The notes: generated by a model not told the origin, from the letters alone. Counted from the stretch's first letter, positions 30,443 to 41,754 are shown. The stretch: DNA of 64,000 bases from CAIOHW01 sp964432565 (GCA_964432565.1 CAYSOA010000010.1:8013-72012), one strand, 5' to 3'. Program-made: numbers and translations.

Positions 30443-32566
30443 CTATTCCAATGGTGTTCCAAGATAGCGGTTTGCTGCGGCCTCTTCAAAGACGAACTGC
30501 GAGCGCAGAGCCTTGCCGGCCCGCGTCGGGCGCTTCTTCCAGGTTCCCTGAGGCGTCAACTCTCTGGCTTTGACGTTGTCGTTTAAATACGTCGGGATGA
30601 GGAACTCGATCAGGTACTTTCGCAGCAGGGCATCCTGAACCGGGAAGGCGATCTCGAGGCGCGAGAAAAAGTTTCGTGGCATCCAGTCGGCGCTCGACAG
30701 GTAGAGGGCTTCGCTGCTGGAAAAATAGTAGATGCGCGAATGCTCGAGAAAGCGATCGACGATGCTGATGACCCGGATATTCTCGCTGAGTCCTGCCACC
30801 CCCGGAACCAGCGAGCACGCTCCGCGCACCACCAGATCGATCTTCACTCCCGCCTGAGAAGCCAGATAAAGATTTTCGATGACGGCAGCATCGACCAGTG
30901 CATTGACCTTGGCGAAAATTCGGGCGGACTTGCCTGCCCTTGCCGCCTCGGTTTCGGCCTGAATCTGGGCCAGCAGTCGGCGGTGCAGGCGAGTGGGAGC
31001 GGACACCAGCGTGGTGAACTTCTGCGGCACTTCTCCCCGGATGATCGCGTCAAAGAAGTAGCGGGCATCCTGCCCGATCTGCTGACTCGAGGTCAGAATT
31101 GCCAGATCGGTGTACTGCCTGGCCGTTGCGGCATTGTAGTTTCCGGTCGAAAGATGGGTGTAGTAGCGAACGCCGTCGCTCTCGTTCCGGGTGATCAGGG
31201 CGACCTTGGCGTGAAGCTTGAGCTTTCCGAAGCCAAAATGCACTTCGACTCCGGACTGCCTCAGCTCGTCGGCGAGTCGCAGGTTGTTGAGCTCGTCGAA
31301 CCGGGCACGAAGCTCGATGAAGGCTCGTACCTTCTTTCCCGAACCTGCCGCGCGTTTGAGGGCAGAAAGGATGGGGGAGACGGCGTCCATTCGGTAGATC
31401 GTCTGCTCGATCGAGGCGACGGTCGGATCGTCACAGGCCGTCTCGATGAACGAGACGAACGAGTCGAAGCTGTCGTAGGGATGATGAAGCAGAAAGTCCT
31501 GCTGTCTCAATTCATCGAAGAGGCGTTCTTTTCTGGTGAGGCCTCTCGGGATGAGCGCCTTCAGGGGAGGATGTCTGAGCTGATGCCTTTCGGCGAGTTC
31601 GTCGGGAATGTTCTGAAATACGCTCCAGAGTCCGTGAAGCAGGAGCGAAGCGGGTGCCGGGTAGATCTGTGGCGTGGTCAGCTTGAGCTGCGAGAGGCAC
31701 TTGAGGAGCACCTGTTCGGAGAGGGGGCCCAGGTACTGCAGGCGGACGACGCGGCCCTTGTCCCGAGTGCTGAGGCTGGAGCGAATGACGTCCGGAATCG
31801 AGGCACTGTCTTCGTCTTCGAGATCGACCGAAAAATCGCCATCACGCGTGACACGCACGATGGCGGGATTCCCCGCGATTCCAAATGCGGTTCCGAGGTG
31901 CGAGGCGAGCAGGTCATCCAGAAAGAAAAAATGGTTGTCCCGATGAAGCATTGGCGGAAGGCTTTTCGGGATCCTGAAAAACTGACCTCCCGCTGGGCCG
32001 GTCGTTGGGCCGGTAAACAGGGCGGCAAGCTGCAGGTTCTGCAGTGTTCCGAGTTGAGCGGCAGAGAACGGCTCGGGGGGAAGGAGCTGGGGCAGCACCG
32101 TTTCATTGAAGAGCTGACGGCCCAGTTCGAAAACAGGACTATCGGCTCTCGCCTGGCGCACGATCGACACTCCGAGATTCTCGAGTTCAGAGGTGATCAG
32201 TTCGAACGCTTCAACTTGTTTTGCTCCAAATTTGGCGATGATTTCGAAAACCGACGCCGCCGTACGCGACAGATGCAGGTAGGCCGAGTCGTCGTCCTGC
32301 GTCGACGTGACCCTGGCTCTAGTGATCGACTTGAGCAGGGAGGCGAGGCGGATGGCGAAAAACTCGTCGAGATTCGAGGAGGAGATGGCCAGAAACTTCA
32401 CCCGCTCGAGAAGCGGGTTCGTCGGTGCGCGCGCTTCGGCCAGAACCCGCTCGTTGAACTGAAGCCAGCTCAGGTCGCGGTGAATCAGCGGCGTCTCGGG
32501 AGCCGAAAGCAGTGAGGGCAGCGTGGGAAGAAACGGAAATTTCTGCATAAAGCGCGTTGCCTGCAT
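30443..32566 (-). CDS. ppk1: Polyphosphate kinase 1
   Basis: Makes polyphosphate from ATP. The product of about 707 residues shows LIHRDLSWLQFNERVLAEA at the start of the fold, the PLD-like catalytic domain with the autophosphorylated His in RYYTHLSTGNYN, and the second catalytic His in LEHSRIYYFSS near the end. ATG 32566 is chosen; a TTG at 32587 and an ATG at 32548 are alternatives. The overall length fits the family. ppx lies across the accessory module and runs towards it. The gene is divergent from mscS. Confidence 0.93.
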   Translation of the reverse strand: MQATRFMQKFPFLPTLPSLLSAPETPLIHRDLSWLQFNERVLAEARAPTNPLLERVKFLAISSSNLDEFFAIRLASLLKSITRARVTSTQDDDSAYLHLSRTAASVFEIIAKFGAKQVEAFELITSELENLGVSIVRQARADSPVFELGRQLFNETVLPQLLPPEPFSAAQLGTLQNLQLAALFTGPTTGPAGGQFFRIPKSLPPMLHRDNHFFFLDDLLASHLGTAFGIAGNPAIVRVTRDGDFSVDLEDEDSASIPDVIRSSLSTRDKGRVVRLQYLGPLSEQVLLKCLSQLKLTTPQIYPAPASLLLHGLWSVFQNIPDELAERHQLRHPPLKALIPRGLTRKERLFDELRQQDFLLHHPYDSFDSFVSFIETACDDPTVASIEQTIYRMDAVSPILSALKRAAGSGKKVRAFIELRARFDELNNLRLADELRQSGVEVHFGFGKLKLHAKVALITRNESDGVRYYTHLSTGNYNAATARQYTDLAILTSSQQIGQDARYFFDAIIRGEVPQKFTTLVSAPTRLHRRLLAQIQAETEAARAGKSARIFAKVNALVDAAVIENLYLASQAGVKIDLVVRGACSLVPGVAGLSENIRVISIVDRFLEHSRIYYFSSSEALYLSSADWMPRNFFSRLEIAFPVQDALLRKYLIEFLIPTYLNDNVKARELTPQGTWKKRPTRAGKALRSQFVFEEAAANRYLGTPLE

Positions 32567-32665
32567 TCTGCCCCAGCGGCTTCCCAAGTTCCATCAGCAT
32601 TTGGTCAGGATCGGGGCGCGCGCGAATCCTTGACACCCGGTGCTTCAACGGATTGAAGTCAGGGC

Positions 32666-33724
32666 ATGCAAGCGATTCAAGGTGCTCTGGCGTCGGTGGT
32701 CGAGTGGCGCGGACTGATGCTTCTCGTGGTCTTTCTGCTTTCAGTCATGATCCTGTCGGTGATTCGGCGCCGACTTTGGAAAAAGCTCGAGAACTGGTCA
32801 GCTTCGGGCCCCCGTTTTCTGGATGCGAGACTGATTCGCGGGCTTCGCGGACCGGCCGGGCTTGCCGTTCTGGTGCTTTCTGCCTTTTTGGCGATGCAGG
32901 TTGATCCGGCTCGTTTCGAGGCCATTTCGTCCGCGCGCTATGCGCTCAAGATTGGCCTGATTCTCGTAGCGATTTGGAGCGTCGATCAGGTTCTTGCAGC
33001 ACTCCTACGCTCGATTCGTCTGCCCGAGGGCGTGACGGAAGGATCGCGGTCGTTGTTCTCGTCCCTGCTTCGAATCGGCGCATTCGGGCTGGGGCTGGCG
33101 ATCATTCTCGATACCCTCGGCGTGTCGATTGCTCCTGTGCTGGCTTCGCTCGGGGTGGGGTCTCTGGCCGTCGCACTGGCGCTTCAGGATACGCTGGGCA
33201 ACTTCTTCGCCGGCGTTTACCTGCAGTTTGACCGTCCGATTCGTGAGGGGGATTTCATCAAGCTGGAAGACGGTGCCGAAGGATACGTGCTCAAGATTGG
33301 CTGGCGCAGTACCCAAATTCGCCTGCTGGCCAATAACACGATCATCATTCCCAATTCCAAGCTCTCGACGTCGGTTCTGGTCAACTATGATCTGCCCGAT
33401 CGGGAGACCGCAGTACTGGTTCAGGTGGGTGTGGCCTACGGCAGCAATCTGACGAAGGTCGAGCAGGTGACCAGCAGGGTCGGAAAAGAAGTGCAGCAGC
33501 GAGTCGAGGGTGCCGTTTCGAGTTTCGAGCCGTTCGTGCGCTTCCATACTTTTGGAGATTCCAGCGTCAATTTTACGGTCATTCTACGGGCGAAGCATTG
33601 GACCGATCAGTACCTGCTCAAACACGAGTTCGTTAAGTCCCTGCATGAGGCCTATGCGACTGAATCGATCGAGATTCCTTTCCCGCAACGCGTAATCCAC
33701 ATGACGGGGCCAGCATTGCGTTGA
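32666..33724 (+). CDS. MscS-type small-conductance mechanosensitive channel
   Basis: A 352-residue membrane protein. Hydrophobic helices run from about residue 10 to 150, ending in the pore helix region IAPVLASLGVGSLAVALALQDTLGNFFAGVYLQ, the hallmark of MscS (Gly/Ala packing helix TM3). The beta domain (FIKLEDGAEGYVLKIGWRSTQIRLLANNTIIIPNSKL) follows. It would release solutes under hypo-osmotic shock from the inner membrane. It stands alone between the divergent ppk1 and the fad operon, with 33 bases to fadJ. Confidence 0.9.
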   Translation: MQAIQGALASVVEWRGLMLLVVFLLSVMILSVIRRRLWKKLENWSASGPRFLDARLIRGLRGPAGLAVLVLSAFLAMQVDPARFEAISSARYALKIGLILVAIWSVDQVLAALLRSIRLPEGVTEGSRSLFSSLLRIGAFGLGLAIILDTLGVSIAPVLASLGVGSLAVALALQDTLGNFFAGVYLQFDRPIREGDFIKLEDGAEGYVLKIGWRSTQIRLLANNTIIIPNSKLSTSVLVNYDLPDRETAVLVQVGVAYGSNLTKVEQVTSRVGKEVQQRVEGAVSSFEPFVRFHTFGDSSVNFTVILRAKHWTDQYLLKHEFVKSLHEAYATESIEIPFPQRVIHMTGPALR

Positions 33725-33757
33725 CCGTGCCGAGGCCATGGTTCACTCTCTGAAATC

Positions 33758-35929
<2,172 letters not shown>

Positions 35930-35940
35930 AGGAGATTCAC

Positions 35941-37128
35941 ATGGCCCACTCAGCTTCGTTTCAGGATCGTGATGCCGTCGTCATTGATGCCGTTCGCACC
36001 CCGATGGGGCGCTCGAAGGGCGGCATGTTCCGCAATACCCGCGCCGAGGATCTTTCGGCGCACGTGATGAAGTCGATTCTTGCCCGCAATCCGAAGGTGG
36101 ATGCCGGTGAGCTCGACGACATCATCTGGGCCTGTGTGCAGCAGACGCTCGAACAGGCGTTCAACATCGGGCGATTCGCTCAGCTGCTGGCTGGGATTCC
36201 GAAGCACGTCAGCGCCCAGACCGTGAACCGTCTCTGCGGCTCTTCGATGACCGCCATCCATGCGGCGGCCGCGAACATCAAGGCAGGTGAGGGCGAGATG
36301 TACCTCGTCGGCGGCATCGAGCACATGGGTCATGTGCCGATGATGCATGGGGTGGATTTCAATCCGAAGCTGAACCGGGTCATGGCCAAGGGTGGCGGCA
36401 ATATGGGCCTGACGGCCGAGCTGCTCTCTCGCATGCACGGAATGGATCGTCGGCAGCAGGACGAGTTTGCCCTGCGTTCGCACCAGAATGCCCACCGTGC
36501 GACGGTCGAAGGACGCTTCAAGAACGAGATCGTTCCGACGCTCGGACATGACGAAGACGGCGCACCGAAGCTGTATGACTTCGACGAAGTGATTCGTCCC
36601 GAAACCTCGATGGAAGGGTTGTCGGCACTGAAGCCCGTCTTTGATCCGAAGAATGGCACCGTCACCGCCGGCAATGCTTCTGCCATCAGCGACGGAGCCT
36701 CCGCGCTTCTGGTGATGAGTGGTGCTCGCGCCCGTGCCCTCGGCCTCACGCCGATGGCCAAGATTCGCGCGATGTCGGCTTCGGGCTGCGACCCGGCGAT
36801 CATGGGCTACGGTCCGGTTCCGGCGGTGAACAAGGCACTGAAAAAGATCTCGCTCACCACGAGCGACATTGATCTCTACGAGCTCAATGAGGCGTTTGCC
36901 GCGCAGTCGCTTCCGGTCGTGAAGGATCTGGGCCTGCTCGACGTCATGGAGCAGAAGGTAAACCTGAACGGCGGCGCGATTGCCCTGGGCCATCCGCTGG
37001 GCTGTTCGGGAGCTCGCATCAGCACCACGCTGCTGCACCTGATGAAGAGCCGCGGTGCCAGCCTCGGCGTCTCGACCATGTGCATCGGCATGGGCCAGGG
37101 CGTCGCCACCGTTTTCGAGTCGGTTTAG
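35941..37128 (+). CDS. fadI: Acetyl-CoA C-acyltransferase (3-ketoacyl-CoA thiolase)
   Basis: Cleaves 3-ketoacyl-CoA to acetyl-CoA and a shortened acyl-CoA, the last beta-oxidation step. The 395-residue protein has the nucleophile Cys in VNRLCGSSMTAIHAAA near residue 99, NEAFAAQS with the catalytic motif, and GGAIALGHPLGCSGARI with the second Cys and the His of the active site. It is cotranscribed with the alpha subunit gene upstream. A wobble-paired hairpin with a T-run follows the stop (37129-37151). The FadA/FadI symbol is uncertain. Confidence 0.93.
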   Translation: MAHSASFQDRDAVVIDAVRTPMGRSKGGMFRNTRAEDLSAHVMKSILARNPKVDAGELDDIIWACVQQTLEQAFNIGRFAQLLAGIPKHVSAQTVNRLCGSSMTAIHAAAANIKAGEGEMYLVGGIEHMGHVPMMHGVDFNPKLNRVMAKGGGNMGLTAELLSRMHGMDRRQQDEFALRSHQNAHRATVEGRFKNEIVPTLGHDEDGAPKLYDFDEVIRPETSMEGLSALKPVFDPKNGTVTAGNASAISDGASALLVMSGARARALGLTPMAKIRAMSASGCDPAIMGYGPVPAVNKALKKISLTTSDIDLYELNEAFAAQSLPVVKDLGLLDVMEQKVNLNGGAIALGHPLGCSGARISTTLLHLMKSRGASLGVSTMCIGMGQGVATVFESV

Positions 37129-37151
37129 CAAAGGGTATCCGGTACCTTTTG
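37129..37151 (+). terminator. Hairpin with T-run after the fad operon
   Basis: The stem pairs CAAAGGGTA (37129-37137) with TACCTTTTG (37143-37151), including one G-U pair, around a TCCGG loop, directly after the thiolase stop. The T-run lies in the stem's 3' side. The same hairpin type recurs at 38867-38890. Confidence 0.5.
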
Positions 37152-37166
37152 GCGGCTCGGTGAGTC

Positions 37167-37736
37167 ATGTTTGGCGGAATCAGTAGAGGCTTCGTCTTTG
37201 TTGGAGTGATGGTCCTCGTGGCTTCAGGCTGCTCGAGGTGCTCGCGGACCGCGACCCGCACTCGAATCGAAAACGAGGGCAGGACGGTCGCGAGTCCGGT
37301 TCCTGAAGCACCGTCTGATTCAAACGTTTCGGTACAAGGAGCTGATGCGGGGGCTGGGGGAGTGCCGCCGGGTAACGAACCTGCGCCGATTCCCGCGGGT
37401 ACGCCTGCGGTGCCTCCGGTCGATCCCTCTGCCGCCAGTAGCAGCCCGATGCCTCCAGGGGTGGAAGAGAATCCTGCCTCAGCACCTCAGGCGATGTCTC
37501 CGATGGGTTCGGCTGTTCTCGAGACGCCCGAGCAGGTTCGGGCTCGAGGCAAGGTGCCCATGGGCGTGCCTCCGGCGCCGATGGGGTTCAGTCCTGAGGA
37601 GCGAAAGCGTCACGAAGAGATGATGGCTCGAGCAAAGACGCCGCAACCGATTCCGACGGGGCCGCTGCCTCTGCCTCAGGACCTGAAGAAGATTCAAGAG
37701 TCGGGAAGACAGCCCATGACTCCGCCTTCGCTCTGA
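37167..37736 (+). CDS. Proline-rich lipoprotein, 189 residues
   Basis: Signal peptide with lipobox (VLVASGC, Cys near residue 22). The mature protein is low in predicted structure, rich in Pro, Ala, Ser and Met (PPGNEPAPIPAGTPAVPP, MGVPPAPMGFSPEERKRHEEMM), with a short charged helix near the end. It probably spans or decorates the envelope. I know no family. Its stop codon directly abuts the stop of the convergent prepilin-like gene. Confidence 0.6.
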   Translation: MFGGISRGFVFVGVMVLVASGCSRCSRTATRTRIENEGRTVASPVPEAPSDSNVSVQGADAGAGGVPPGNEPAPIPAGTPAVPPVDPSAASSSPMPPGVEENPASAPQAMSPMGSAVLETPEQVRARGKVPMGVPPAPMGFSPEERKRHEEMMARAKTPQPIPTGPLPLPQDLKKIQESGRQPMTPPSL

Positions 37737-38777
37737 TCACGGCTTGTCGCGAATGACGAATCTGCCGGTGACGTGCGGGTGGATCATGAAGCTGAAGTGA
37801 TAGGCGGGAAGAGGCGTGTTCACCCCGCGCATGCTCATGTCGGGCACTGTCGCCGTGGGGGCCTTGGGACAGTACTGATGCGTGTAGGTCATCATGTAGA
37901 CCCAGTACCAGGGGTAGAGGACATTAAAATAGGGGTAGTCGGGGTTGCCGGACCACCATTCGACTTGGGTGTGGTTATAGCTAAAGTGCGTGCCACCGTA
38001 GATTCCTTTTGTGTAGGTCTCATTCGAAAGCTTGGCCTGCTCCATATGGATCTCGAACGAAAAGCTCAAGGTCTGGTCGTAGTAGGTCTCATGGGTCATA
38101 TTCCCCATCACCCGGCAGCCATCGGCGTCGCCGCAGTAGTCCTGCAGGTCCATGTCGTCGATGCAATGCCAGTGACTTTGCTCGGTCTTGTTGCCCAGTT
38201 CGAAGACGAGGTCGGGCTTTCCGGCAGCAATCGAAGAAACCATGGAAGGGCCGCATCCCGTGATCCGGTTTCCGGAGTCGAACTCTGAAGCGAGAAGCAC
38301 GGTGCGTTCGAGCGTGGGAGCGCCATAGGCGCCCTGGGGCTTTCGGGTGCCGATCTTGAGCTGCATCATGGATCCATTCGCAGGACGGATGAGCTCGAGT
38401 TTTTCGATGGTGAGAGAACCGGCCTGTCCGCCTCTTTTCGCGAAGACTTGCCCCTGAAACCGAACCTCGTCCACTTCCGTGGAGCCGCCTGCAGGAACGC
38501 TGACCTTGGCACCTCCGGCATCAAAGAACGCGGCAGCGCAGTTCGGTGAATCGGCCACCAGGCTGCTCAGCGAGTCGACGAGGATTCGCATGTCGGAATG
38601 CGATTGAGCGGCGAGCCCCGATTTCTGGCTGTTCTGGATCATGGCGATGGAAGCCAGCGAGGCTACCGAGGAGATGCCGAGGGCCACCAGGGCACTGACC
38701 ATGGCATTGCCTGAATTCCTCTCGCAAGGAAGTTGCGAATCGCGAGACTCGAGTGAGTAAAACATCATTATCGGCAA
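37737..38777 (-). CDS. Prepilin-like exported protein, 346 residues
   Basis: Near the N-terminus a short basic/polar leader precedes NSG and then a 20-residue hydrophobic helix (NAMVSALVALGISSVASLAS), the layout of type IV prepilins with cleavage after Gly. The usual Glu at mature position 5 is not evident. The long C-terminal part is Cys-, Trp-, Tyr- and His-rich (HWHCIDDMDLQDYCGD, GTHFSYNHTQVEWW, YPWYWVYMMTYTHQYC), unlike ordinary pilins. It might be a minor pilin or a secreted protein with a similar leader. It is tail to tail with the proline-rich lipoprotein gene. Confidence 0.5.
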   Translation of the reverse strand: MPIMMFYSLESRDSQLPCERNSGNAMVSALVALGISSVASLASIAMIQNSQKSGLAAQSHSDMRILVDSLSSLVADSPNCAAAFFDAGGAKVSVPAGGSTEVDEVRFQGQVFAKRGGQAGSLTIEKLELIRPANGSMMQLKIGTRKPQGAYGAPTLERTVLLASEFDSGNRITGCGPSMVSSIAAGKPDLVFELGNKTEQSHWHCIDDMDLQDYCGDADGCRVMGNMTHETYYDQTLSFSFEIHMEQAKLSNETYTKGIYGGTHFSYNHTQVEWWSGNPDYPYFNVLYPWYWVYMMTYTHQYCPKAPTATVPDMSMRGVNTPLPAYHFSFMIHPHVTGRFVIRDKP

Positions 38778-38866
38778 AACCGACCCCGCTTCGAAGTGGC
38801 ACTCATTTCATGATCATCGCTTGCCGGAATCGAGTAGGAAAGATGGGTCACTGGGGACGCAGGGCG

Positions 38867-38890
38867 AAAAACGGTATTCGGTACCTTTTT
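38867..38890. terminator. AAAAA-GGTA/TACC-TTTTT hairpin in a divergent intergenic region
   Basis: AAAAA (38867-38871), one bulged C, GGTA, the loop TTCGG, TACC and TTTTT (38886-38890) form a terminator-like hairpin with A/T runs on both sides. It lies between two divergent genes, so it terminates neither; its sequence shares GGTATYCGGTACCTTTT with the hairpin after the fad operon. Confidence 0.35.
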
Positions 38891-38938
38891 GGGGCGCAAA
38901 GCGTCGTGAGGCGTATGCACTCAAAATCAAGCCCATCG

Positions 38939-38975
38939 GACCTCTGTTCGCGCCTCCACGCCGCAAGCAGAGGTC
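38939..38975 (+). other. Inverted repeat upstream of the HNH gene
   Basis: GACCTCTG (38939-38946) and CAGAGGTC (38968-38975) are perfect complements 21 bases apart, 27 bases before the HNH gene start. It could form a 5' leader hairpin. The rest of the 225-base region 38778-39002 holds the terminator-like hairpin and no further recognisable element. Confidence 0.35.
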
Positions 38976-39002
38976 AGAAATTTGTCGTGTTAGACGCTCC
39001 TC

Positions 39003-40070
39003 ATGCATTTTCATGAAATTCAAAAGCTGAGCGACGACAAACTTCTCCAGGGCACTCAATCACTGGTTCTGGAAGAAAGGCGAATTACGCTTTTGGTTCT
39101 CCGGCATCTTCGCGAGATCGAGCGCCGCCGCCTTTTTGCTGATCGGGGCTACGGTAGTCTATTCGACTACTGCACCCGTGAACTCAAATACTCTGAAGCT
39201 GCGGCCCAGCGGCGCATCGCTAGCATGAGGCTTCTTAGGGAGCTGCCCGAGATCGAAACTCGAATCGAAGAGGGGAGGCTGTCGCTCTCTGTCGTGAGCC
39301 GTGCGCAGACGTTCTTCAGGCAGGAGTCGCGGGTCGACACTCCCGTGTCTACGGCACAGAAGCGTGAGATTCTTCAGGAGCTCGAGGGAAAGTCGGCGCG
39401 TGAGGCCGAGCGCGTACTTCTCGCGAGGTCGAGCGATCCGGTGCGGCTGCTGCCCGAGCGCGTGCGGGCCGTGAGTGCGGAGATATCGGAGGTCCGCTTT
39501 GTCGCGGATCAGAAGTTTCTAAGCGAGGTGGAGGTCCTGCGGGGCCTTCTGGCTCATTCGCATCCGGATGCATCGATGGCCGAGTTGCTGGAGTTCGCGG
39601 TGGCTCTCGCAGTGAAGAAACTCGATCGCGCTCGCGAGCCGGAACGGAAATCGTCTTGCAGCAAGCGGGCGCCGGTTTCGAGCGATCTGCCACCCGTCTC
39701 AGTGCAGGTTTCGCCCCCGGTTTCTCCGCTGCCGACGTCGGAAGTGGAACCGGGCGAATCATCCGAAGAGGGCCATGGGACTGCGGCGTGTGTCACACCG
39801 AACCGTTCGGCAGAAACGTGGCGTCGCGCCAGGAGTCTGCCTCGAGCTTTGGAACGCGAGGTCTGGCGGCGCGATGCATCCTGCTGCAGCTATACGGATT
39901 CAGCGACGGGCAGAAAGTGCGGGTCCAGGCACCGGCTTCAAGTGGATCACGTCCGGCCCTGGGCACTCGGGGGCGAGACTACGCTGGAGAACCTCAGACT
40001 GCTTTGTTTCCGGCACAACCAGCGGCTGGGAATCAAATCCTTCGGCTTCAGGAGAATGAGGCGCTTATAG
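39003..40070 (+). CDS. HNH endonuclease family protein (DUF222-like)
   Basis: A 355-residue protein. The N-terminal domain (RRLFADRGYGSLFDYCTRELKYSEAAAQRRI, ELPEIETRIEEGRLSLSVVS) resembles the helical domain of DUF222-type HNH proteins, then a Pro/Ser/Glu-rich linker, then a C-terminal HNH nuclease: RALEREVWRRDASCCSY, a Cys pair with RKCGSRHRLQVDHVRPWALGG and NLRLLCFRHNQ. Such proteins occur in several copies in many genomes; function is unknown. It starts at ATG 39003 with no strong ribosome site. No mobile element ends are visible around it. Confidence 0.8.
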   Translation: MHFHEIQKLSDDKLLQGTQSLVLEERRITLLVLRHLREIERRRLFADRGYGSLFDYCTRELKYSEAAAQRRIASMRLLRELPEIETRIEEGRLSLSVVSRAQTFFRQESRVDTPVSTAQKREILQELEGKSAREAERVLLARSSDPVRLLPERVRAVSAEISEVRFVADQKFLSEVEVLRGLLAHSHPDASMAELLEFAVALAVKKLDRAREPERKSSCSKRAPVSSDLPPVSVQVSPPVSPLPTSEVEPGESSEEGHGTAACVTPNRSAETWRRARSLPRALEREVWRRDASCCSYTDSATGRKCGSRHRLQVDHVRPWALGGETTLENLRLLCFRHNQRLGIKSFGFRRMRRL

Positions 40071-40160
40071 TCGTCGCCGGGTATCCCCAATGCGCCCCCG
40101 ATTCGCCGCACTCAAGGGAGCTTCGCAGACTTCCGAAAAGCCAGTTGAAAGAGGCTCGCT

Positions 40161-41751
40161 ATGCGAAGTCACGCCAGAGGGTTGCTCCTGTCGGTATTCT
40201 TGTTCGGAGGTACGGCCGGGGGGATCGTTCTGGGGAGTCCCGGGCTCGTCCNNNNNNNNNNNNNNNNNNNNNNNNNNNNNNNNNNNNNNNNNNNNNNNNN
40301 NNNNNNNNNNNNNNNNNNNNNNNNNNNNNNNNNNNNNNNNNNNNNNNNNNNGGGCCGCAGACGCCGGGGCGGCAGGTACCGGGGTGCCCGACGCCGGGGC
40401 GCCAGATGTCGTTCAACGGATAGAGGTCGACAGCAGCGTCAGTAAGCTGCCGACTGAGGGCAACGTTCCCGGATCGATCGTGACTTCGACCCCTCTCGGC
40501 GAGCCGCCCCCGTCCAAGGTCTCGCCCCAGATCGAAGCGAAGTTTTACCGCGAGCTCGAGGAGCAGGCGCGGGCGTTTTACCGTACTCATCGCGATCAGA
40601 TGCCCGACGTTCAGGAGGATCTCTGGTCGCGGATGACCCGGCGCTCGATCCATCGCCTGAGACAGGCGAAGTTGGCGGGGCGTGACCTGATTCGCTTTGC
40701 AAGGCCGGCGGCACGAACTTTCGTGATCACCAACGTTCTGAGTACGTTCGTTCTACCTCCGATGCTGACGGCCGTCGGTCTTCCGAATCTCGCCGTGCTC
40801 GTGCTCGCAACACCGTTCGAGCCCTTCGTGGCTGCAGGTCAGGTCATGATCCTGCGCATGCTGGATGATGTTCAGCTTTTGAGACAGCTCGGGTGGAGCC
40901 GCTACCGCGAGCTCAAGCAGCTGCGCCACAGGCTGTTGCAGGTGAGCGACCGTCAGCACCTCATCACCTTGCTTCATTCCGACATGCTGGAGGAGATGCA
41001 GAAGTTTGGCGGCCCTCTCTGGGTCGCGATCTCGAAAAAGAAGCCCTTTTTTAGTGCCGAAGTGGTGTCGCTGAAGGAACTCGAGGAGCTGGTTGCACGC
41101 AACCCGGAAGGGCGTCGTTTTCTCGAGATTCTGACGCCGACCAAGACCCAGGCCGATCTCTACGCGCTCGAACTCTGGATGTTCATCGAAGAGACGCCCG
41201 AACTGAGGCGTCAGCTTCTCGCAAGATTTCGCTCGAAAGCCCGAAGCCCTCTGATGCCGAACGCCGAGTACTCGGCACTGCGAGGGCAGATGCACGAGCT
41301 GATTGACCTCAAGCGTGCCGCCTACGACAACGAGATCGAGTTTTCGGCCACCGTCGAAAAATCCCTCAAGCGGCTGCCTCGCGAGGAGCGCGCCGAGATT
41401 CAAGCGTTGCTCGACGAAACCGGCGAGGCGATCCGGGCATCCGTTCGCGCCGCCGATGCGGCCGAGATGCGGATTCTACTTCGAAAGCTGGAGCGCTTCG
41501 GAGCCTATGGAGCCCAGGTTCCGCCCGAGGCGGGCAGCCTCATCCAGCACGTTCGTCGTCTTCAGGAACAGATTGCAGCTCTCAAATCCGCGCAGAAGGA
41601 GGCCACCGCGCTGCTCGAGGATCGGTTTGTCACTGCCGCATCCCTTCGCAAGACCTTGAGGCTCGACGGCTTCGATGTGGTCACGGTCTCACTCGCTCCC
41701 CGTGGTGGCGGGCTTCCATGCCCACAGCGGTTTACCGAGATCCTGCGATGA
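40161..41751 (+). CDS. Exported/membrane protein with long helical domain (contains assembly gap)
   Basis: The start at ATG 40161 gives a signal peptide (MRSHARGLLLSVFLFGGTAG). After a 100-N gap the protein continues with an Ala/Gly/Asp/Pro linker, then about 420 mostly helical residues with one hydrophobic region (FVITNVLSTFVLPPMLTAV and NLAVLVLATPFEPFV) and charged helices (LKRLPREERAEIQALL). No family recognised. The frame before and after the gap differs as assembled, but joining the flanks with no missing bases keeps one frame. The C-terminus is near the convergent beta-helix gene, 3 bases apart. Confidence 0.6.
40252..40351. other. 100-N assembly gap
   Basis: Exactly 100 undetermined bases inside the exported-protein gene. 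The right flank is a GC-rich stretch with a repeated GACGCCGGGGCG unit (40359 and 40390 regions), a likely cause of the assembly break. Confidence 0.99.
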
Positions 41752-41754
41752 CGC

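Noticed and set aside
30740..32515. A 591-codon open frame opposite ppk1
   Set aside because: ppk1 has its catalytic histidines; the antisense frame is a shadow.
35950..37131. A 393-codon open frame opposite the thiolase gene
   Set aside because: The thiolase active-site motifs are on the plus strand.
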